Position numbers and translations under genes: made by a program
The notes under the pieces: generated by a model
The model's database searches: none
What the model was told of the DNA's origin: nothing
The model's input: only the letters and a program-made list of their open reading frames with translations
Source: Tissierellia bacterium
Lineage (GTDB): Bacteria; Bacillota; Clostridia; Tissierellales; Tepidimicrobiaceae
Reading direction: 5' to 3'
Assembly: GCA_012735405.1 (NCBI GenBank)
Contig: JAAYHM010000043.1
Location: 1 to 57,007, forward strand
DNA length: 57,007 nt
Shown: one piece after another, positions 45,389-55,148 of the stretch
Position numbering within the stretch: the first letter of the stretch is position 1
Layout: each line of letters starts with the position of its first letter

Positions 45389-45865
45389 TTATCGCATTAT
45401 AGAAACTATTTTATATTTAATAATCCCATCTGGTACATGAACCTCCACTATATCACCTGTCTTTTTACCCAATAAGGCACTTCCTACTGGAGACTCATTT
45501 GATATTTTTCCTTCAAAAGGATTGGCTTCTGCTGAACCTACTATTGTATATTCCATTTCTTCATCATATTCTAAATCATTTACAATTACCTTTGAACCTA
45601 TACTAACCACATCTGTGCTTAAATTTTCATCATCTATTAGTTTAGCATTTCTAAGTATCATTTCCAACTTTGCAATTCTTTCCTCTAATTGTGCTTGTTC
45701 ATTCTTTGCTTCATCATATTCTGAGTTTTCACTTATATCTCCAAAAGCCAAAGCTTGTTTTATCCTTTCAGCAACCTCTCTTCTTTTCACAGTTTTAAGC
45801 TCATCTAATTCCTGCTCTAACCTTTTTAGACCTTCAGCAGTTAAAAAAACATCTTTTTCAGCCAT
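45389..45865 (-). CDS. greA: Transcription elongation factor GreA
   Basis: A 158-aa factor that rescues backtracked RNA polymerase by stimulating transcript cleavage. The N-terminal coiled coil carries the acidic tip sequence [16 protein letters not shown] near residues 40-55 and the C-terminal domain has [19 protein letters not shown]. The frame is open to 45898; AGAAAGGC favours the ATG at 45865 (MAEKDVFLT). It is coupled with lysS. Confidence 0.95.
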   Translation of the reverse strand: MAEKDVFLTAEGLKRLEQELDELKTVKRREVAERIKQALAFGDISENSEYDEAKNEQAQLEERIAKLEMILRNAKLIDDENLSTDVVSIGSKVIVNDLEYDEEMEYTIVGSAEANPFEGKISNESPVGSALLGKKTGDIVEVHVPDGIIKYKIVSIMR

Positions 45866-45982
45866 TTGCCTTTCTCTCCTTCTTATATATTTGGCCATCT
45901 ATGCCACCTTATAACTATAATTAACAATTATTACTCATATATGCCACATATTATAATCAAGGGAATTTGAAATGTCAAGCAC

Positions 45983-46939
45983 TTACAATTTCCCCTTATT
46001 TTTTATATTTTTATCTATAAATTCTTCAATTGAATAAATATTATTATCAATATAGAAGCCCATTAGGTCGCCCCTATTAAGGTCTGCAAGCTCCTCATAC
46101 ATTGATGAAAAAACACTTGTAGGCAAATACTTGCTTTCCTTTATTTTTAAATTTTTTTCTTTAAAAATGAAATCTTCAATTATTGCTCTTCCCTTTTCCA
46201 CCCTATTTTTCTTCAGGCCTTTGCTTGCACTAAAGTCAAAAAGTATGGCTTCTTTTCTTATTTTACTCAAATCAATACTACAATCATCTATTAGATTAAT
46301 AATAATAGAATAATTTTTCAATATTTTATCTATATTTTTTGAATAAAAAATTGATAAACCTGTTTTTTCTAGTATGGTTTCATATATATTATCTGCTATA
46401 TCCTTACTATAAGGGCCAGTTATGGTTACAAAGCCAACCTCCTTATATATTGCTTCTATAATTTCCTTAGTCTCTTTTTCATCATCACCTATTATTAACA
46501 CTTCTTTGTTTTTTGAATCCTCACCTAATAGGCTGTATATTTCTTTTAAAGCTAAAGGCAAAAAGGTTAATAGAATTTTTTTACCATCTATTACTTTTAA
46601 ATTAGTTCTTGCTTCTATTAACTTTAAATCCTTCCTATTAAATAGGAACCTATCCTCAAATATTATACTCCTAATATACTCTTCTTTCAAACTATCTAGG
46701 GCTTTTATAGTATTTTCAACAATTTCATCCTTTTCCTCTGGATAATGCTTTAAAAAAATTCCACAAATTTTACCTAATACATTTCCATCTATATCATATA
46801 TATTTTCAAGATTTTTAGGCCTTATTACAGGAATTAAGCTCTTAGGGAAAGCTTTCCTAATTCCCCTGAAATAATACTCAAAATATCTACTTTGACCCAG
46901 TATATATATAAGTCCAATAAATAATTCCCCCTTTATCAA
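45983..46939 (-). CDS. Conserved protein of unknown function
   Basis: I do not recognise this 318-aa protein. A middle region KEVLIIGDDEKETKEIIEAI resembles an alpha/beta (Rossmann-like) unit, the rest is Lys/Ile-rich and soluble with no obvious membrane segments. It sits between dusB and greA, as a hypothetical often does in related genomes. Start choice is unclear: the frame opens with TTG at 46939, but AAAGGGGGAA sits after it and would place translation at an ATT near 46918. Function unknown. Confidence 0.75.
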   Translation of the reverse strand: MIKGELFIGLIYILGQSRYFEYYFRGIRKAFPKSLIPVIRPKNLENIYDIDGNVLGKICGIFLKHYPEEKDEIVENTIKALDSLKEEYIRSIIFEDRFLFNRKDLKLIEARTNLKVIDGKKILLTFLPLALKEIYSLLGEDSKNKEVLIIGDDEKETKEIIEAIYKEVGFVTITGPYSKDIADNIYETILEKTGLSIFYSKNIDKILKNYSIIINLIDDCSIDLSKIRKEAILFDFSASKGLKKNRVEKGRAIIEDFIFKEKNLKIKESKYLPTSVFSSMYEELADLNRGDLMGFYIDNNIYSIEEFIDKNIKNKGKL

Positions 46940-46986
46940 TTTTATTGTATTATATGAACATAGGGGAATTTGTATAACTTGTCAAT

Positions 46987-47961
46987 TTAAAAAGGGTTAA
47001 TTTCAGATAAATAATCCAACAGGACTTTTTCCACTTCATCCTTAGAAGAAATAGAGTTTATTATATTTTTAATTCTATTAGAATTTTTCATCCCCTTTAT
47101 ATACCAAGCTATATGCTTTCTCATTTCTTTTACTCCAACCAATTCTCCCTTATCTAAACATAAGAGATTCAAATGTTTAATAGCCATATTTATTTTTTCC
47201 TCACTACTAGGTTCCATATCCTTTTTTCCTTCCTTAAGGGCTAGAATCCTTTTAAATATCCAGGGATTCCCCATGGCCCCCCTTCCAATGGCTACACCAT
47301 CACATCCTGTATACTCCATCATTTTTATAGCATCCATAGGCTCAAATACATCCCCATTGCCTATTACAGGAATATGGACAGATTCTTTTACCTTCTTTAT
47401 ATACTCCCAGTCTGCCTTGCCTGAATAAAACATATTTCTGGTTCTACCATGTATAGTAATTGCTGCTATCCCTTCTTCTTCGGCAATTTTGGCTATTTCA
47501 ATGCCAGTTAGGCTGTCAAAATCCCAGCCCATTCTAATTTTAACAGTAACAGGCTTGTTGGATACCCTAACTATACTTTTTAATATCTTTCTTACTAATT
47601 TAGGGTTCTTGAGTAGTGCTGCACCGCCGCCATTTTTTACTATTTTGGGTGTGGGACATCCCATATTTATGTCTAAAATATCTATATCTTCCCTATTATT
47701 TATGTGGCTTTCAACTACCTTTGCCATAATATCTGGATCTGATCCAAATATTTGCAAGGCAACAGGCCTTTCATCTGCTGTTATATATGTTAGATTTTTT
47801 GTTTTTTCATCCCCATAGTACAGCCCCTTACAACTTACCATCTCTGTAACTACAAGGCCTGCCCCCATTTCTCTGCAGATAGTCCTATATACCCTATCTG
47901 TAACTCCAGCCATAGGGGCTAACACAATGTCATTTTCTAAGGCTACTTTCCCAATCTGCAT
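46987..47961 (-). CDS. dusB: tRNA-dihydrouridine synthase DusB
   Basis: FMN enzyme of 324 aa reducing uridine to dihydrouridine in tRNA. Signature VLAPMAGVTDRVYR near residue 15, active-site Cys in NMGCPTPKIVKNGGGAALL near 102, and HGRTRNMFYSG near 175. The C-terminal helical tRNA-binding domain is complete. It shares the transcript with coaX, which is 37 bases upstream. Confidence 0.95.
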   Translation of the reverse strand: MQIGKVALENDIVLAPMAGVTDRVYRTICREMGAGLVVTEMVSCKGLYYGDEKTKNLTYITADERPVALQIFGSDPDIMAKVVESHINNREDIDILDINMGCPTPKIVKNGGGAALLKNPKLVRKILKSIVRVSNKPVTVKIRMGWDFDSLTGIEIAKIAEEEGIAAITIHGRTRNMFYSGKADWEYIKKVKESVHIPVIGNGDVFEPMDAIKMMEYTGCDGVAIGRGAMGNPWIFKRILALKEGKKDMEPSSEEKINMAIKHLNLLCLDKGELVGVKEMRKHIAWYIKGMKNSNRIKNIINSISSKDEVEKVLLDYLSEINPF

Positions 47962-47979
47962 TTAATCACTCCCTGCAAT

Positions 47980-48007
47980 AAATAAGTAGCCTCCTGGCTA
48001 CTTATTT
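47980..48007 (-). terminator. Hairpin after coaX
   Basis: Arms AAATAAGTAGCC/GGCTACTTATTT around a 4-base loop; the T run is weak, so partial read-through to dusB is likely. Confidence 0.65.
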
Positions 48008-48771
48008 CTATCATATATTATGCGTAATCCTTCAAGGGTCAGTAAAGGATCTACTTTATCAATATATTTACTCTCTGAAGCTATTAAATTGGCTAGGCCT
48101 CCTGTAGCTACTATTCTCTTTACCTGACCTTGATCCTTTAGTTCATCTATTATTCTTTCCAGTATAAAGTCCACTAAGCCTACATATCCATAAATTAAAC
48201 CTGCTTGAATACTATTTACAGTATTTTTCCCTATCACATTTTTAGGCTTAACTAATTCAACCTTAGGCAGCTTAGCAGCCTTCATAAATAATGCTTCACT
48301 GGAGATTCTAATTCCTGGTGCTATTACACCTCCTAAATAATCCCCTTCCTTTGAGATTACACAAAAGGTTATGGCTGTTCCAAAGTCTACTATTATCAAA
48401 GGTCCCCCATATTTTTCATAGGCAGCTACTGCATTTACAATTCTATCTGCCCCTAGCTCTTTAGGATTTTCATATTTAATATTCATACCAGTTTTAATTC
48501 CTGGACCCACAATTAAGGGTTTTTTATTGAAGTATTTTTCACTCATGGAAGATAATGTAGTCATTAAAGTAGGTACCACAGTTGAAATAATGACATCTTC
48601 AACATCTTTCATGGAAATCTGATTATATCTAAATATTTGTTCAAATAACAAGCCATATTCATCTTCAGTTTTGTTTTTATCTGTGGATAATCTCCAATAA
48701 TTAAGCAGTTTTTCCCCTTCATAAATACCAAAGACTATATGGGTATTTCCTACATCTATTGCTAATAACAT
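47998..48771 (-). CDS. coaX: Pantothenate kinase type III
   Basis: Type III pantothenate kinase, 257 aa, first step of coenzyme A synthesis. The ASKHA fold has [18 protein letters not shown] at the N-terminus, [16 protein letters not shown] near 105, and VDFGTAITF near 130. It lies just after a membrane substrate-binding gene, which supports pantothenate uptake for that transporter. Confidence 0.95.
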   Translation of the reverse strand: MLLAIDVGNTHIVFGIYEGEKLLNYWRLSTDKNKTEDEYGLLFEQIFRYNQISMKDVEDVIISTVVPTLMTTLSSMSEKYFNKKPLIVGPGIKTGMNIKYENPKELGADRIVNAVAAYEKYGGPLIIVDFGTAITFCVISKEGDYLGGVIAPGIRISSEALFMKAAKLPKVELVKPKNVIGKNTVNSIQAGLIYGYVGLVDFILERIIDELKDQGQVKRIVATGGLANLIASESKYIDKVDPLLTLEGLRIIYDRNK

Positions 48772-48783
48772 ATATTCACCATC

Positions 48784-49533
48784 CTAATTCTTCCTATTTC
48801 TTAAAACTTTAACAATATTGGTAACTAATATTATTGCAATAATAACTTCTGGCATGCCATTGGTAATTCCAATGCCAATTAGAACCTTCTTGGCCATGGA
48901 TATATCTTGTCCTAATGCTAAAACGAAGCGCTGGGCATAAAAAAGATATATGCTGGAAAGTACTCCAACAGTATTAGTTAATGTACCCATAATTGTAGGT
49001 ATTATAATATCTATGGCCTTATTTTTAAGTTTTTTGCTTGTAAAAAAGGCCATTGAAATACTTAAAATTATTAGTAAAACATTTACAAGTATTGGCCAAA
49101 TACTATTAAAGTCAGTTAAATTTATATATATACCATATAATAAATATCCAATTATTCCTATCCATAACAGGTTTAACAGCCGTAAGGATTTATTTTCCCC
49201 TAAATCCTTTATAAACTTATAAGTATAATAGGTTACTATTCCAATTAAAAACCTGGGTAATATGGAAACAAGAGGATTTAAAAAAACGAAGGATACAGGT
49301 GTAGGATTGGACATGGCTTGGAACATACTCAACATTCCAAACAAAAGGCCTATAAATCCTCCTACCAGTGGGCCCTCCATAATGGCACCTATAATTACTG
49401 GTATATGCATTATAGTTGCCCTGGTAGGTCCTATGGGAATAAATCCCAAAGGTGTTAAACCTAAAATAATTGAAATTCCTCCTAATACTCCAATAATAGT
49501 CATTTTTCTAATAGATATGCTTGCTCTTTTCAT
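48784..49533 (-). CDS. ECF transporter S component, probably for pantothenate
   Basis: A membrane protein of 249 aa with about six hydrophobic helices, typical of ECF S subunits, which bind a vitamin and pair with the EcfA/T module encoded elsewhere. N-terminal IRKMTIIGVLGGISIILG and GPTRATIMHIPVIIGAIMEGPLVGGFIGLLFG give the S-component feel. The substrate is inferred as pantothenate because coaX follows directly. The strong GGGAGGG site lies right behind two hairpins. Confidence 0.82.
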   Translation of the reverse strand: MKRASISIRKMTIIGVLGGISIILGLTPLGFIPIGPTRATIMHIPVIIGAIMEGPLVGGFIGLLFGMLSMFQAMSNPTPVSFVFLNPLVSILPRFLIGIVTYYTYKFIKDLGENKSLRLLNLLWIGIIGYLLYGIYINLTDFNSIWPILVNVLLIILSISMAFFTSKKLKNKAIDIIIPTIMGTLTNTVGVLSSIYLFYAQRFVLALGQDISMAKKVLIGIGITNGMPEVIIAIILVTNIVKVLRNRKN

Positions 49534-49549
49534 GCTTTTCCCTCCCGCT

Positions 49550-49621
49550 CTGGTTCCGTCAGGATACCAGTCGAACTTTTATTTATTTTTCCCAACTGTC
49601 CAGTTCTATAACAGATACTGG
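49550..49621 (-). promoter_or_regulatory. Two tandem look-alike leader hairpins
   Basis: Hairpin 1 (49621-49600) has outer arms CCAGT/ACTGG, a bulged A on the 5' side, inner arms TCT/AGA and a 5-base loop. Hairpin 2 (49570-49550) has CTGGT/ACCAG, the same bulged A, TCC/GGA and a 4-base loop. Each is followed by an unpaired A. They fill the short leader and end 3 bases before the ribosome binding site. The layout resembles the tandem pan-type RNA motif of pantothenate genes, but this is not verified. Confidence 0.6.
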
Positions 49622-49629
49622 CCAAAATA

Positions 49630-49658
49630 ATTATAATTCTTAATATATATTTTTTCAA
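49630..49658 (-). promoter_or_regulatory. Promoter of the ECF-coaX operon
   Basis: TTGAAA (49658-49653), 17-bp spacer, TATAAT (49635-49630). Transcription would start around 49623, so the first hairpin begins within a few bases of the 5' end. Confidence 0.75.
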
Positions 49659-49676
49659 CACTATAAATTATCTAAA

Positions 49677-49703
49677 GCATGGCCTAGGGCCATGCCTTTT
49701 TTT
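49677..49703 (-). terminator. Terminator of the decarboxylase operon
   Basis: Arms GCATGGCC/GGCCATGC with a 3-base loop; it overlaps the end of the beta-subunit gene. The T run on the minus strand is short. Confidence 0.7.
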
Positions 49704-50883
49704 ATCCGCCAAAGAAATTTAACAACAACCCTGCTGCTACGGCAGAGCCAATCACTCCTGCCACATTTGGCCCCATAGCATGCATTAACAAGAAGTTGCT
49801 CGGATTTGCTTCTTGTCCAACCCTTTGACTTACCCTTGCAGCCATTGGAACTGCTGAAACTCCTGCTGAACCTATTAATGGATTTACTTTTCCTCCTGTT
49901 ACCTTATACATGATTTTTCCAAACAATATACCACCTGCTGTTCCTATGGAAAAGGCTACAAGACCTAAAGCAATTATACTTAATGTTCTCACATTCAAGA
50001 AAGCTTCTGCACTGGCAGTAGCCCCTACTGTTAATCCTAAAAATATTACTACTATATTCATAAGTGCATTTTGAGCTGTATCAGATAGTCTATCTACTAC
50101 ACCACATTCCCTCATTAAGTTGCCTAGCATAAGCATGCCAACTAAGGGTGTTGCATCTGGTAATAAGAGTGAAACAAATACTGTAATGATTATTGGAAAT
50201 ATAATCTTTTCCTTCTTTGATACTGGTCTTAGCTGTTTCATGACAACCTTTCTTTCTTCTTCTGTAGTCAGTGCCCTCATAATAGGAGGCTGGATTATAG
50301 GAACTAAGGCCATATATGAATAGGCTGCTACTGCTATAGGTCCTAATAGATGGGGTGCTAGCTTACTTGTCAAATAAAGGGCTGTTGGCCCATCTGCCCC
50401 TCCAATTATACCAATGCTGGCTGCTTCTGGCCCTGTAAATCCTAAAAGAACTGCACCTATGAAGGTAATAAATATACCTACTTGTGCAGCTGCACCAAGT
50501 AATATACTTGAAGGATTTGCTATTAAAGGACCAAAATCTGTCATTGCTCCAACCCCCATGAATATCAGGGGTGGATATATGCCAAGTTTTACACCTTGAT
50601 AAAGATAATATAATAGACCCCCAAGTTCTTTAGTTTCCTTTACTATTTCACCCGTCACAGGATCTGTTATGTATTCTACAACAGGTTCCTTCATCAACCC
50701 AGCTAAGGGTAAATTTGCAAGTAGCATTCCAAAAGCAATTGGTACCAATAAAAGAGGTTCAAATCCTTTCTTTATTGCTAAATATAGAAGGACAAAGGAT
50801 ATTAGTATCATTATTATGTTACCAACGGTAATATTTGCAAATCCAGTACCTTCTAAATAGTTTTTCAATACATCTATAAACAT
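49702..50883 (-). CDS. mmdB: Na+-translocating decarboxylase beta subunit (membrane pump)
   Basis: A 393-aa membrane protein with about 9-11 hydrophobic segments, homologous to OadB/MmdB/GcdB. Signatures are [37 protein letters not shown] and [17 protein letters not shown], containing the Asp and Ser that take part in Na+ movement in this family. It accepts CO2 from carboxy-biotin and exports Na+. Context with mutase and epimerase says methylmalonyl-CoA decarboxylase. Confidence 0.93.
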   Translation of the reverse strand: MFIDVLKNYLEGTGFANITVGNIIMILISFVLLYLAIKKGFEPLLLVPIAFGMLLANLPLAGLMKEPVVEYITDPVTGEIVKETKELGGLLYYLYQGVKLGIYPPLIFMGVGAMTDFGPLIANPSSILLGAAAQVGIFITFIGAVLLGFTGPEAASIGIIGGADGPTALYLTSKLAPHLLGPIAVAAYSYMALVPIIQPPIMRALTTEEERKVVMKQLRPVSKKEKIIFPIIITVFVSLLLPDATPLVGMLMLGNLMRECGVVDRLSDTAQNALMNIVVIFLGLTVGATASAEAFLNVRTLSIIALGLVAFSIGTAGGILFGKIMYKVTGGKVNPLIGSAGVSAVPMAARVSQRVGQEANPSNFLLMHAMGPNVAGVIGSAVAAGLLLNFFGG

Positions 50884-50908
50884 TAGACAATCCTTCCTTT
50901 CATTGGCA

Positions 50909-51316
50909 TTATTCTAAAACTACCATATCATCTCCTGTATTAACAGAAGCACCTTCCGATACTGCAATACTTACAACTTTTCCATCCCTTGGGGCAAGTA
51001 TTTCATTTTCCATCTTCATAGCTTCTAAAATCAAGAGCACATCACCTTTATTTACACTGTCTCCTTCATGTACATTTATTTTTAATATATTACCTGGCAT
51101 TGGTGCTTTTACTACTTCCTGCCCTTCTTGAGCTACCACCTTCTTAGGTTCTGCTGCTTGTGGTGCCTTTTCTTCTACCTTTGGTGCTGCCTGGGGAGCT
51201 GTTTGTACTTGTGGTTGAGGATTACTTGGTTGTGGTTGAGATGTAGTATTTTTAATCTCTTCTACTTCCACTTCATATTGTTTTCCATTTACTCTTATAA
51301 GAAATTTTTTCATCAT
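50909..51316 (-). CDS. mmdC: Biotin carboxyl carrier protein of the decarboxylase
   Basis: A 135-aa biotinyl-domain protein. An N-terminal segment ([16 protein letters not shown]) is followed by a Pro/Gln/Ala-rich flexible linker (about 28-60) and a biotinyl domain whose lysine lies in EAMKMEN. It shuttles the carboxyl group from the carboxyltransferase to the beta subunit. Adjacent to the beta and delta genes. Confidence 0.93.
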   Translation of the reverse strand: MMKKFLIRVNGKQYEVEVEEIKNTTSQPQPSNPQPQVQTAPQAAPKVEEKAPQAAEPKKVVAQEGQEVVKAPMPGNILKINVHEGDSVNKGDVLLILEAMKMENEILAPRDGKVVSIAVSEGASVNTGDDMVVLE

Positions 51317-51337
51317 ATTTACCTCCTATTTATGTTT

Positions 51338-51709
51338 TTATATACTTCTTATTTGTTCCATTCTTCCTGCCTCTGCCCAAATAGGGGTACTCTGAGGTAG
51401 TCTTTTTATTTTTCTTATTTTTATTTGAGGAATATCTACACCTAAACTTGCAGCTATGGCTGCAGCTATTACTGCTACCAACTCTTCATCATCCTCTGTC
51501 CTGTTTGAAATTTCTGCTTCAATTGGATTTGATTCTACAGGCTTTGGTTTTATACTGTCTGCTTTGTTTTTCCCTTTATCCTTATCATCTATTGCTATTA
51601 CCTTTAAAATCCTTATTAAATAAGCTATTAGAACAAGAGCTACAAAAACTACCAGCATACTAAATACTGTTATTATTAAACTATCTCCTAATGTTATATG
51701 AGCTCCCAC
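51338..51709 (-). CDS. mmdD: OadG-family delta (anchor) subunit
   Basis: A small 123-aa protein with one N-terminal membrane helix (LIITVFSMLVVFVALVLIAY) and a charged cytoplasmic tail; it fits the OadG/MmdD subunit that assembles the decarboxylase. The frame opens with ATG at 51718, but AAAGG is adjacent to it; a GTG at 51709 (GAHITLGDS) has better spacing and is used. Start not certain. Confidence 0.82.
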   Translation of the reverse strand: MGAHITLGDSLIITVFSMLVVFVALVLIAYLIRILKVIAIDDKDKGKNKADSIKPKPVESNPIEAEISNRTEDDEELVAVIAAAIAASLGVDIPQIKIRKIKRLPQSTPIWAEAGRMEQIRSI

Positions 51710-51723
51710 ATATATCATCCTTT

Positions 51724-53268
51724 CTATACTGGCATATTGCCATGTTTCTTGCGAGGATTAGACTCTCTTTTACTCTCTAGCATATCAAAGGCTGATATTA
51801 GTCTAGGTCTTGTAGTACTTGGTACAATTACATCGTCAATAAATCCTCTTGATGCGGCAATATATGGATTTGCCACTAAATCCCTATATTCTTTAATCTT
51901 TTCATCTCTTGTTTCTGTTGGGTTGGAAGATTCCTTTATCTCATCTTTAAATATAATGTTTGCCGCTCCTTCTGGTCCCATAACAGCAATTTCTGCACTT
52001 GGCCATGCAAATACCTGGTCTGCTCCCAAATCCTTAGAGCACATTGCCAGATATGCTCCACCATAAGCTTTTCTTATAATTAATGTAATCTTTGGTACTG
52101 TAGCTTCACTATAGGCATAAAGCATCTTGGCACCATGTCGTATAATTCCACCATATTCCTGATCTGTGCCAGGTAAAAACCCTGGTACATCTACTAAATT
52201 AAGTAAGGGTATGTTAAAGGCATCACAGGTTCTAATAAATCTGGCTGCCTTATCTGAGGCATTTATATCTAAACACCCTGCAAGTATTCTAGGTTGATTT
52301 GCTATGACACCTATGGATTTGCCATTAAGCCTTATAAAGCCTGTAATTATATTTTCCGCGTAATTTTCCTGCACCTCTAAAAAATCTCCATTGTCTGCTA
52401 ATAAGCCTATTATTTCCTTCATGTCATAGGGTTTATTAGGATTGTCTGGAACTATTTCGTTTAGCTTTTCTTCAATCCTGTTTATATCATCAGTAGAGTT
52501 ATATTCTGGTGGTGATTCCAAATTATTGGATGGTAAAAAGCTTAATAGCCTTCTTATCCTTGCCATACATTCTTCTTCACTACTGTCCATAAAATGGGCT
52601 ACCCCTGAAACCCTGTTGTGGGTATTAGCTCCACCCAGCTCCTCCTGGGTCACATCTTCTCCAGTAACAGCCTTTATTACCTGAGGACCAGTTATAAACA
52701 TTCTGCTTATACCATCCACCATGAATATGAAGTCTGTTAAGGCTGGAGAATATACGGCTCCACCTGCACAAGGTCCTAAAATAACACTTATCTGAGGTAT
52801 TACTCCTGATGCAATAGTATTGTTATAAAATATCTTTCCATATCCTGATAGGGCATCTACCCCTTCCTGAATTCTTGCTCCACCTGAATCATTAATGCCA
52901 ATTAAAGGAGCTCCCATTTTTAAGGCCATCTGTTGAACCTTCACTATTTTGTTTGCATGCATCTCTCCTAAAGAACCACCTAGGACTGTAAAGTCTTGTG
53001 CAAATACAAATACCAGCCTGCCATCAATTGTTCCATATCCTGTAACTACGCCATCAGCATTGGCTTCTACCTTATCCATGCCGAAATTAGTACTTCTATG
53101 CTTTACAAAGGCATCTATTTCTACGAAACTTCCCTCGTCCAATAATAGGTTTATTCTTTCCCTTGCTGTTAGTTTACCTTGACTATGCTGTTTTTCTATT
53201 CTCTTTTCCCCACCACCCAGTTCTATTTTTTTTCTGGTATCAAGAAGCTTATCAATTTTCTCGTTCAT
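51724..53268 (-). CDS. mmdA: Methylmalonyl-CoA decarboxylase alpha (carboxyltransferase) subunit
   Basis: A 514-aa carboxyltransferase of the propionyl-CoA carboxylase beta family. It shows the N-terminal [27 protein letters not shown]-type region, [20 protein letters not shown] and the second half [17 protein letters not shown]. In the decarboxylase it moves CO2 from methylmalonyl-CoA to biotin. Same family as PCC/OAD, so the substrate is inferred from the operon (mutase, epimerase and Na+ subunits). Confidence 0.93.
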   Translation of the reverse strand: MNEKIDKLLDTRKKIELGGGEKRIEKQHSQGKLTARERINLLLDEGSFVEIDAFVKHRSTNFGMDKVEANADGVVTGYGTIDGRLVFVFAQDFTVLGGSLGEMHANKIVKVQQMALKMGAPLIGINDSGGARIQEGVDALSGYGKIFYNNTIASGVIPQISVILGPCAGGAVYSPALTDFIFMVDGISRMFITGPQVIKAVTGEDVTQEELGGANTHNRVSGVAHFMDSSEEECMARIRRLLSFLPSNNLESPPEYNSTDDINRIEEKLNEIVPDNPNKPYDMKEIIGLLADNGDFLEVQENYAENIITGFIRLNGKSIGVIANQPRILAGCLDINASDKAARFIRTCDAFNIPLLNLVDVPGFLPGTDQEYGGIIRHGAKMLYAYSEATVPKITLIIRKAYGGAYLAMCSKDLGADQVFAWPSAEIAVMGPEGAANIIFKDEIKESSNPTETRDEKIKEYRDLVANPYIAASRGFIDDVIVPSTTRPRLISAFDMLESKRESNPRKKHGNMPV

Positions 53269-53286
53269 TATTGTCCTCCCTTCAGT

Positions 53287-53685
53287 TTATCTTTCACATA
53301 ATTCTATTAAAACCCCAAAAGTAGATTTTGGATGTAAAAAAGCAATTTTTGCTCCTCCTGCACCCTTTCTTGGTTTTTCATCAATTAGCCTTATGCCTTT
53401 TTTCTTTACTTCCTCCAGGGCCTTTTCTATATTTTCAACCCTATAGGCAATATGTTGTATTCCTTCCCCTCTTTTTTCAATAAACCTGGCTATTGGTCCA
53501 TCCTTATCAGTGGATTCTAAAAGTTCCACCTCTGTATCCCCTATGGGTAAAAAAGCAGTTTTAACCTTTTGCTCTTCTACAACTTCCACTCCAGTGCATT
53601 TAATGCCTAAGACTTCTTCATAAAATTTTAATGCTTCATCTAAATTGGCTACTGCAATACCTATATGGTCAATTTTTGTTACCAT
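53287..53685 (-). CDS. mce: Methylmalonyl-CoA epimerase
   Basis: A 132-aa vicinal-oxygen-chelate (glyoxalase-fold) protein. The N-terminal [19 protein letters not shown] supplies the metal His (IDHIGIA), [13 protein letters not shown] and QHIAYRV the others. It converts the S and R forms of methylmalonyl-CoA. The frame begins at 53691 but GGGGGG favours the ATG at 53685. It is between the mutase helper meaB and mmdA. Confidence 0.94.
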   Translation of the reverse strand: MVTKIDHIGIAVANLDEALKFYEEVLGIKCTGVEVVEEQKVKTAFLPIGDTEVELLESTDKDGPIARFIEKRGEGIQHIAYRVENIEKALEEVKKKGIRLIDEKPRKGAGGAKIAFLHPKSTFGVLIELCER

Positions 53686-53696
53686 ACTCATCCCCC

Positions 53697-54632
53697 CTAT
53701 TCTTTGATAAGATCAATAAGCCTTTCTTTTGCAGTATAAGGATCTGTTTCCTTAGCTATTACATCATTTGCTAAATCTTCAATTAGATTTTCCCTAAAGG
53801 CCTTATCCATTATCAGACTCATTAATTCCTCTTCTATAAGCTTCATTATTTCAAGTTTTATATTCTTCTTCCTCCTTTCAATTATTTTGCCTGTATCTTC
53901 CAGATACCTTCTATGCTCCATTAATTTATCTATTAAATCATCTATGCCCTTGTTTTGCCGTGCAGAAACCTTTACAACAGGAGGCCTATATTCCTTATCC
54001 TCGCTTAAGTCCAAATTCATCTCTATTTCTAACTTGGTCCTATCAGCTCCCTCAAGATCTGATTTATTGATGGCAAATACATCAGCAATTTCCATTATCC
54101 CTGCCTTTATAGCCTGTATATCATCTCCTAGATTTGGAACCATTACCATCAATACTGTATCAGCTATTTTTACTATATCTATTTCTGACTGGCCTACCCC
54201 TACAGTTTCAATAAATATATAATCCATTCCAAATATATCCAAAACTTTAACTGCACCCCAAGTAGCTCTAGACATGCCACCTAAAGCACCCCGGGTTCCC
54301 ATACTTCTTATGAATACATTTTTATCCAATGTTAAATCATTCATCCTTATTCTATCTCCAAGGATTGCCCCACCAGTAAAGGGGCTGGTAGGATCTATGG
54401 CAAGTATACCTATCTTCTTCCCTTTCTTTCTAAATTCCTTAACTATTTTATCTGTCAGGGTACTTTTGCCACTGCCTGGAGCACCTGTTACCCCTATTAC
54501 ATAGGCATTTCCTGAATACTTATACAAATCCCTTAATATATCTATAGCCTCATTGTCATTATTTTCCAGCATCGTAATAAGCCTGGCACAAGCCCTCCTG
54601 TCTCCATTGAGAAGTCTTTCTCCTAAATCCAA
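53697..54632 (-). CDS. meaB: MeaB-type GTPase, mutase chaperone
   Basis: A G3E GTPase, about 311 aa, that protects and reactivates methylmalonyl-CoA mutase. Walker A is [16 protein letters not shown] near residue 55, switch [10 protein letters not shown], Walker [12 protein letters not shown], and base recognition NKSDLEGAD. The frame starts with GTG at 54644, but the family start ([13 protein letters not shown]) and AGGTGG spacing favour a TTG at 54632. It follows the small mutase subunit by about 17 bases. Confidence 0.92.
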   Translation of the reverse strand: MDLGERLLNGDRRACARLITMLENNDNEAIDILRDLYKYSGNAYVIGVTGAPGSGKSTLTDKIVKEFRKKGKKIGILAIDPTSPFTGGAILGDRIRMNDLTLDKNVFIRSMGTRGALGGMSRATWGAVKVLDIFGMDYIFIETVGVGQSEIDIVKIADTVLMVMVPNLGDDIQAIKAGIMEIADVFAINKSDLEGADRTKLEIEMNLDLSEDKEYRPPVVKVSARQNKGIDDLIDKLMEHRRYLEDTGKIIERRKKNIKLEIMKLIEEELMSLIMDKAFRENLIEDLANDVIAKETDPYTAKERLIDLIKE

Positions 54633-54649
54633 TGAACGCACCACCTGTA

Positions 54650-55045
54650 TTATCTTTTTAGATTATTTTTAATAAATTCAACTACCTCTTTTGTAGAGGT
54701 TCCTGGAGTAAATATTTCCTCTATACCAGCCTCTTTCAATTTAGGTATATCCTCATCAGGTATTACTCCTCCACCAATAATAAGTACATCATCTACCCCT
54801 TCTTCTCTAAGAAGGTTCACAACCTTTGGAAATAGATGATTATGTGCACCGGATAAGATGCTCATAGCCACCACATCAACATCCTCCTGAATAGCTGCCT
54901 GTACTATTTGTTCAGGAGTCTGCCTAAGACCTGTATAAATTACTTCCATACCAGCATCCCTTAAGGCTCTAGCAATTACCTTAGCACCTCTATCATGACC
55001 ATCTAACCCAGGCTTTGCTACCAATACCCTAATAGGTCTATCCAT
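54650..55045 (-). CDS. Methylmalonyl-CoA mutase, small B12-binding subunit
   Basis: A 131-aa cobalamin-binding domain. [20 protein letters not shown] carries the DxHxxG motif whose His coordinates cobalt, followed by [20 protein letters not shown] and [13 protein letters not shown]. In split mutases it pairs with the large subunit encoded just upstream. The frame extends to 55090; AAAGGAGG favours the ATG at 55045. Confidence 0.94.
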   Translation of the reverse strand: MDRPIRVLVAKPGLDGHDRGAKVIARALRDAGMEVIYTGLRQTPEQIVQAAIQEDVDVVAMSILSGAHNHLFPKVVNLLREEGVDDVLIIGGGVIPDEDIPKLKEAGIEEIFTPGTSTKEVVEFIKNNLKR

Positions 55046-55083
55046 AAATATACCTCCTTTATTCAATTGACGATTGAAAGTTG

Positions 55084-55145
55084 AAGACAAGGGGACGCAT
55101 CCCCTGTCTTATATGCGTGGACAAATTACCTGTCCCCCTGTCCAC
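55084..55145. repeat. REP-like double hairpin between the two mutase genes
   Basis: Hairpin A (55084-55110): AAGACA/TGTCTT and GGGGA/TCCCC with a bulged A and a CGCA loop. Hairpin B (55117-55145): GTGGACA/TGTCCAC. The CCCCTGTCTTA edge is also found at 19760-19771. No T run follows, so it is not a standard terminator. Confidence 0.65.
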
Positions 55146-55148
55146 AAT

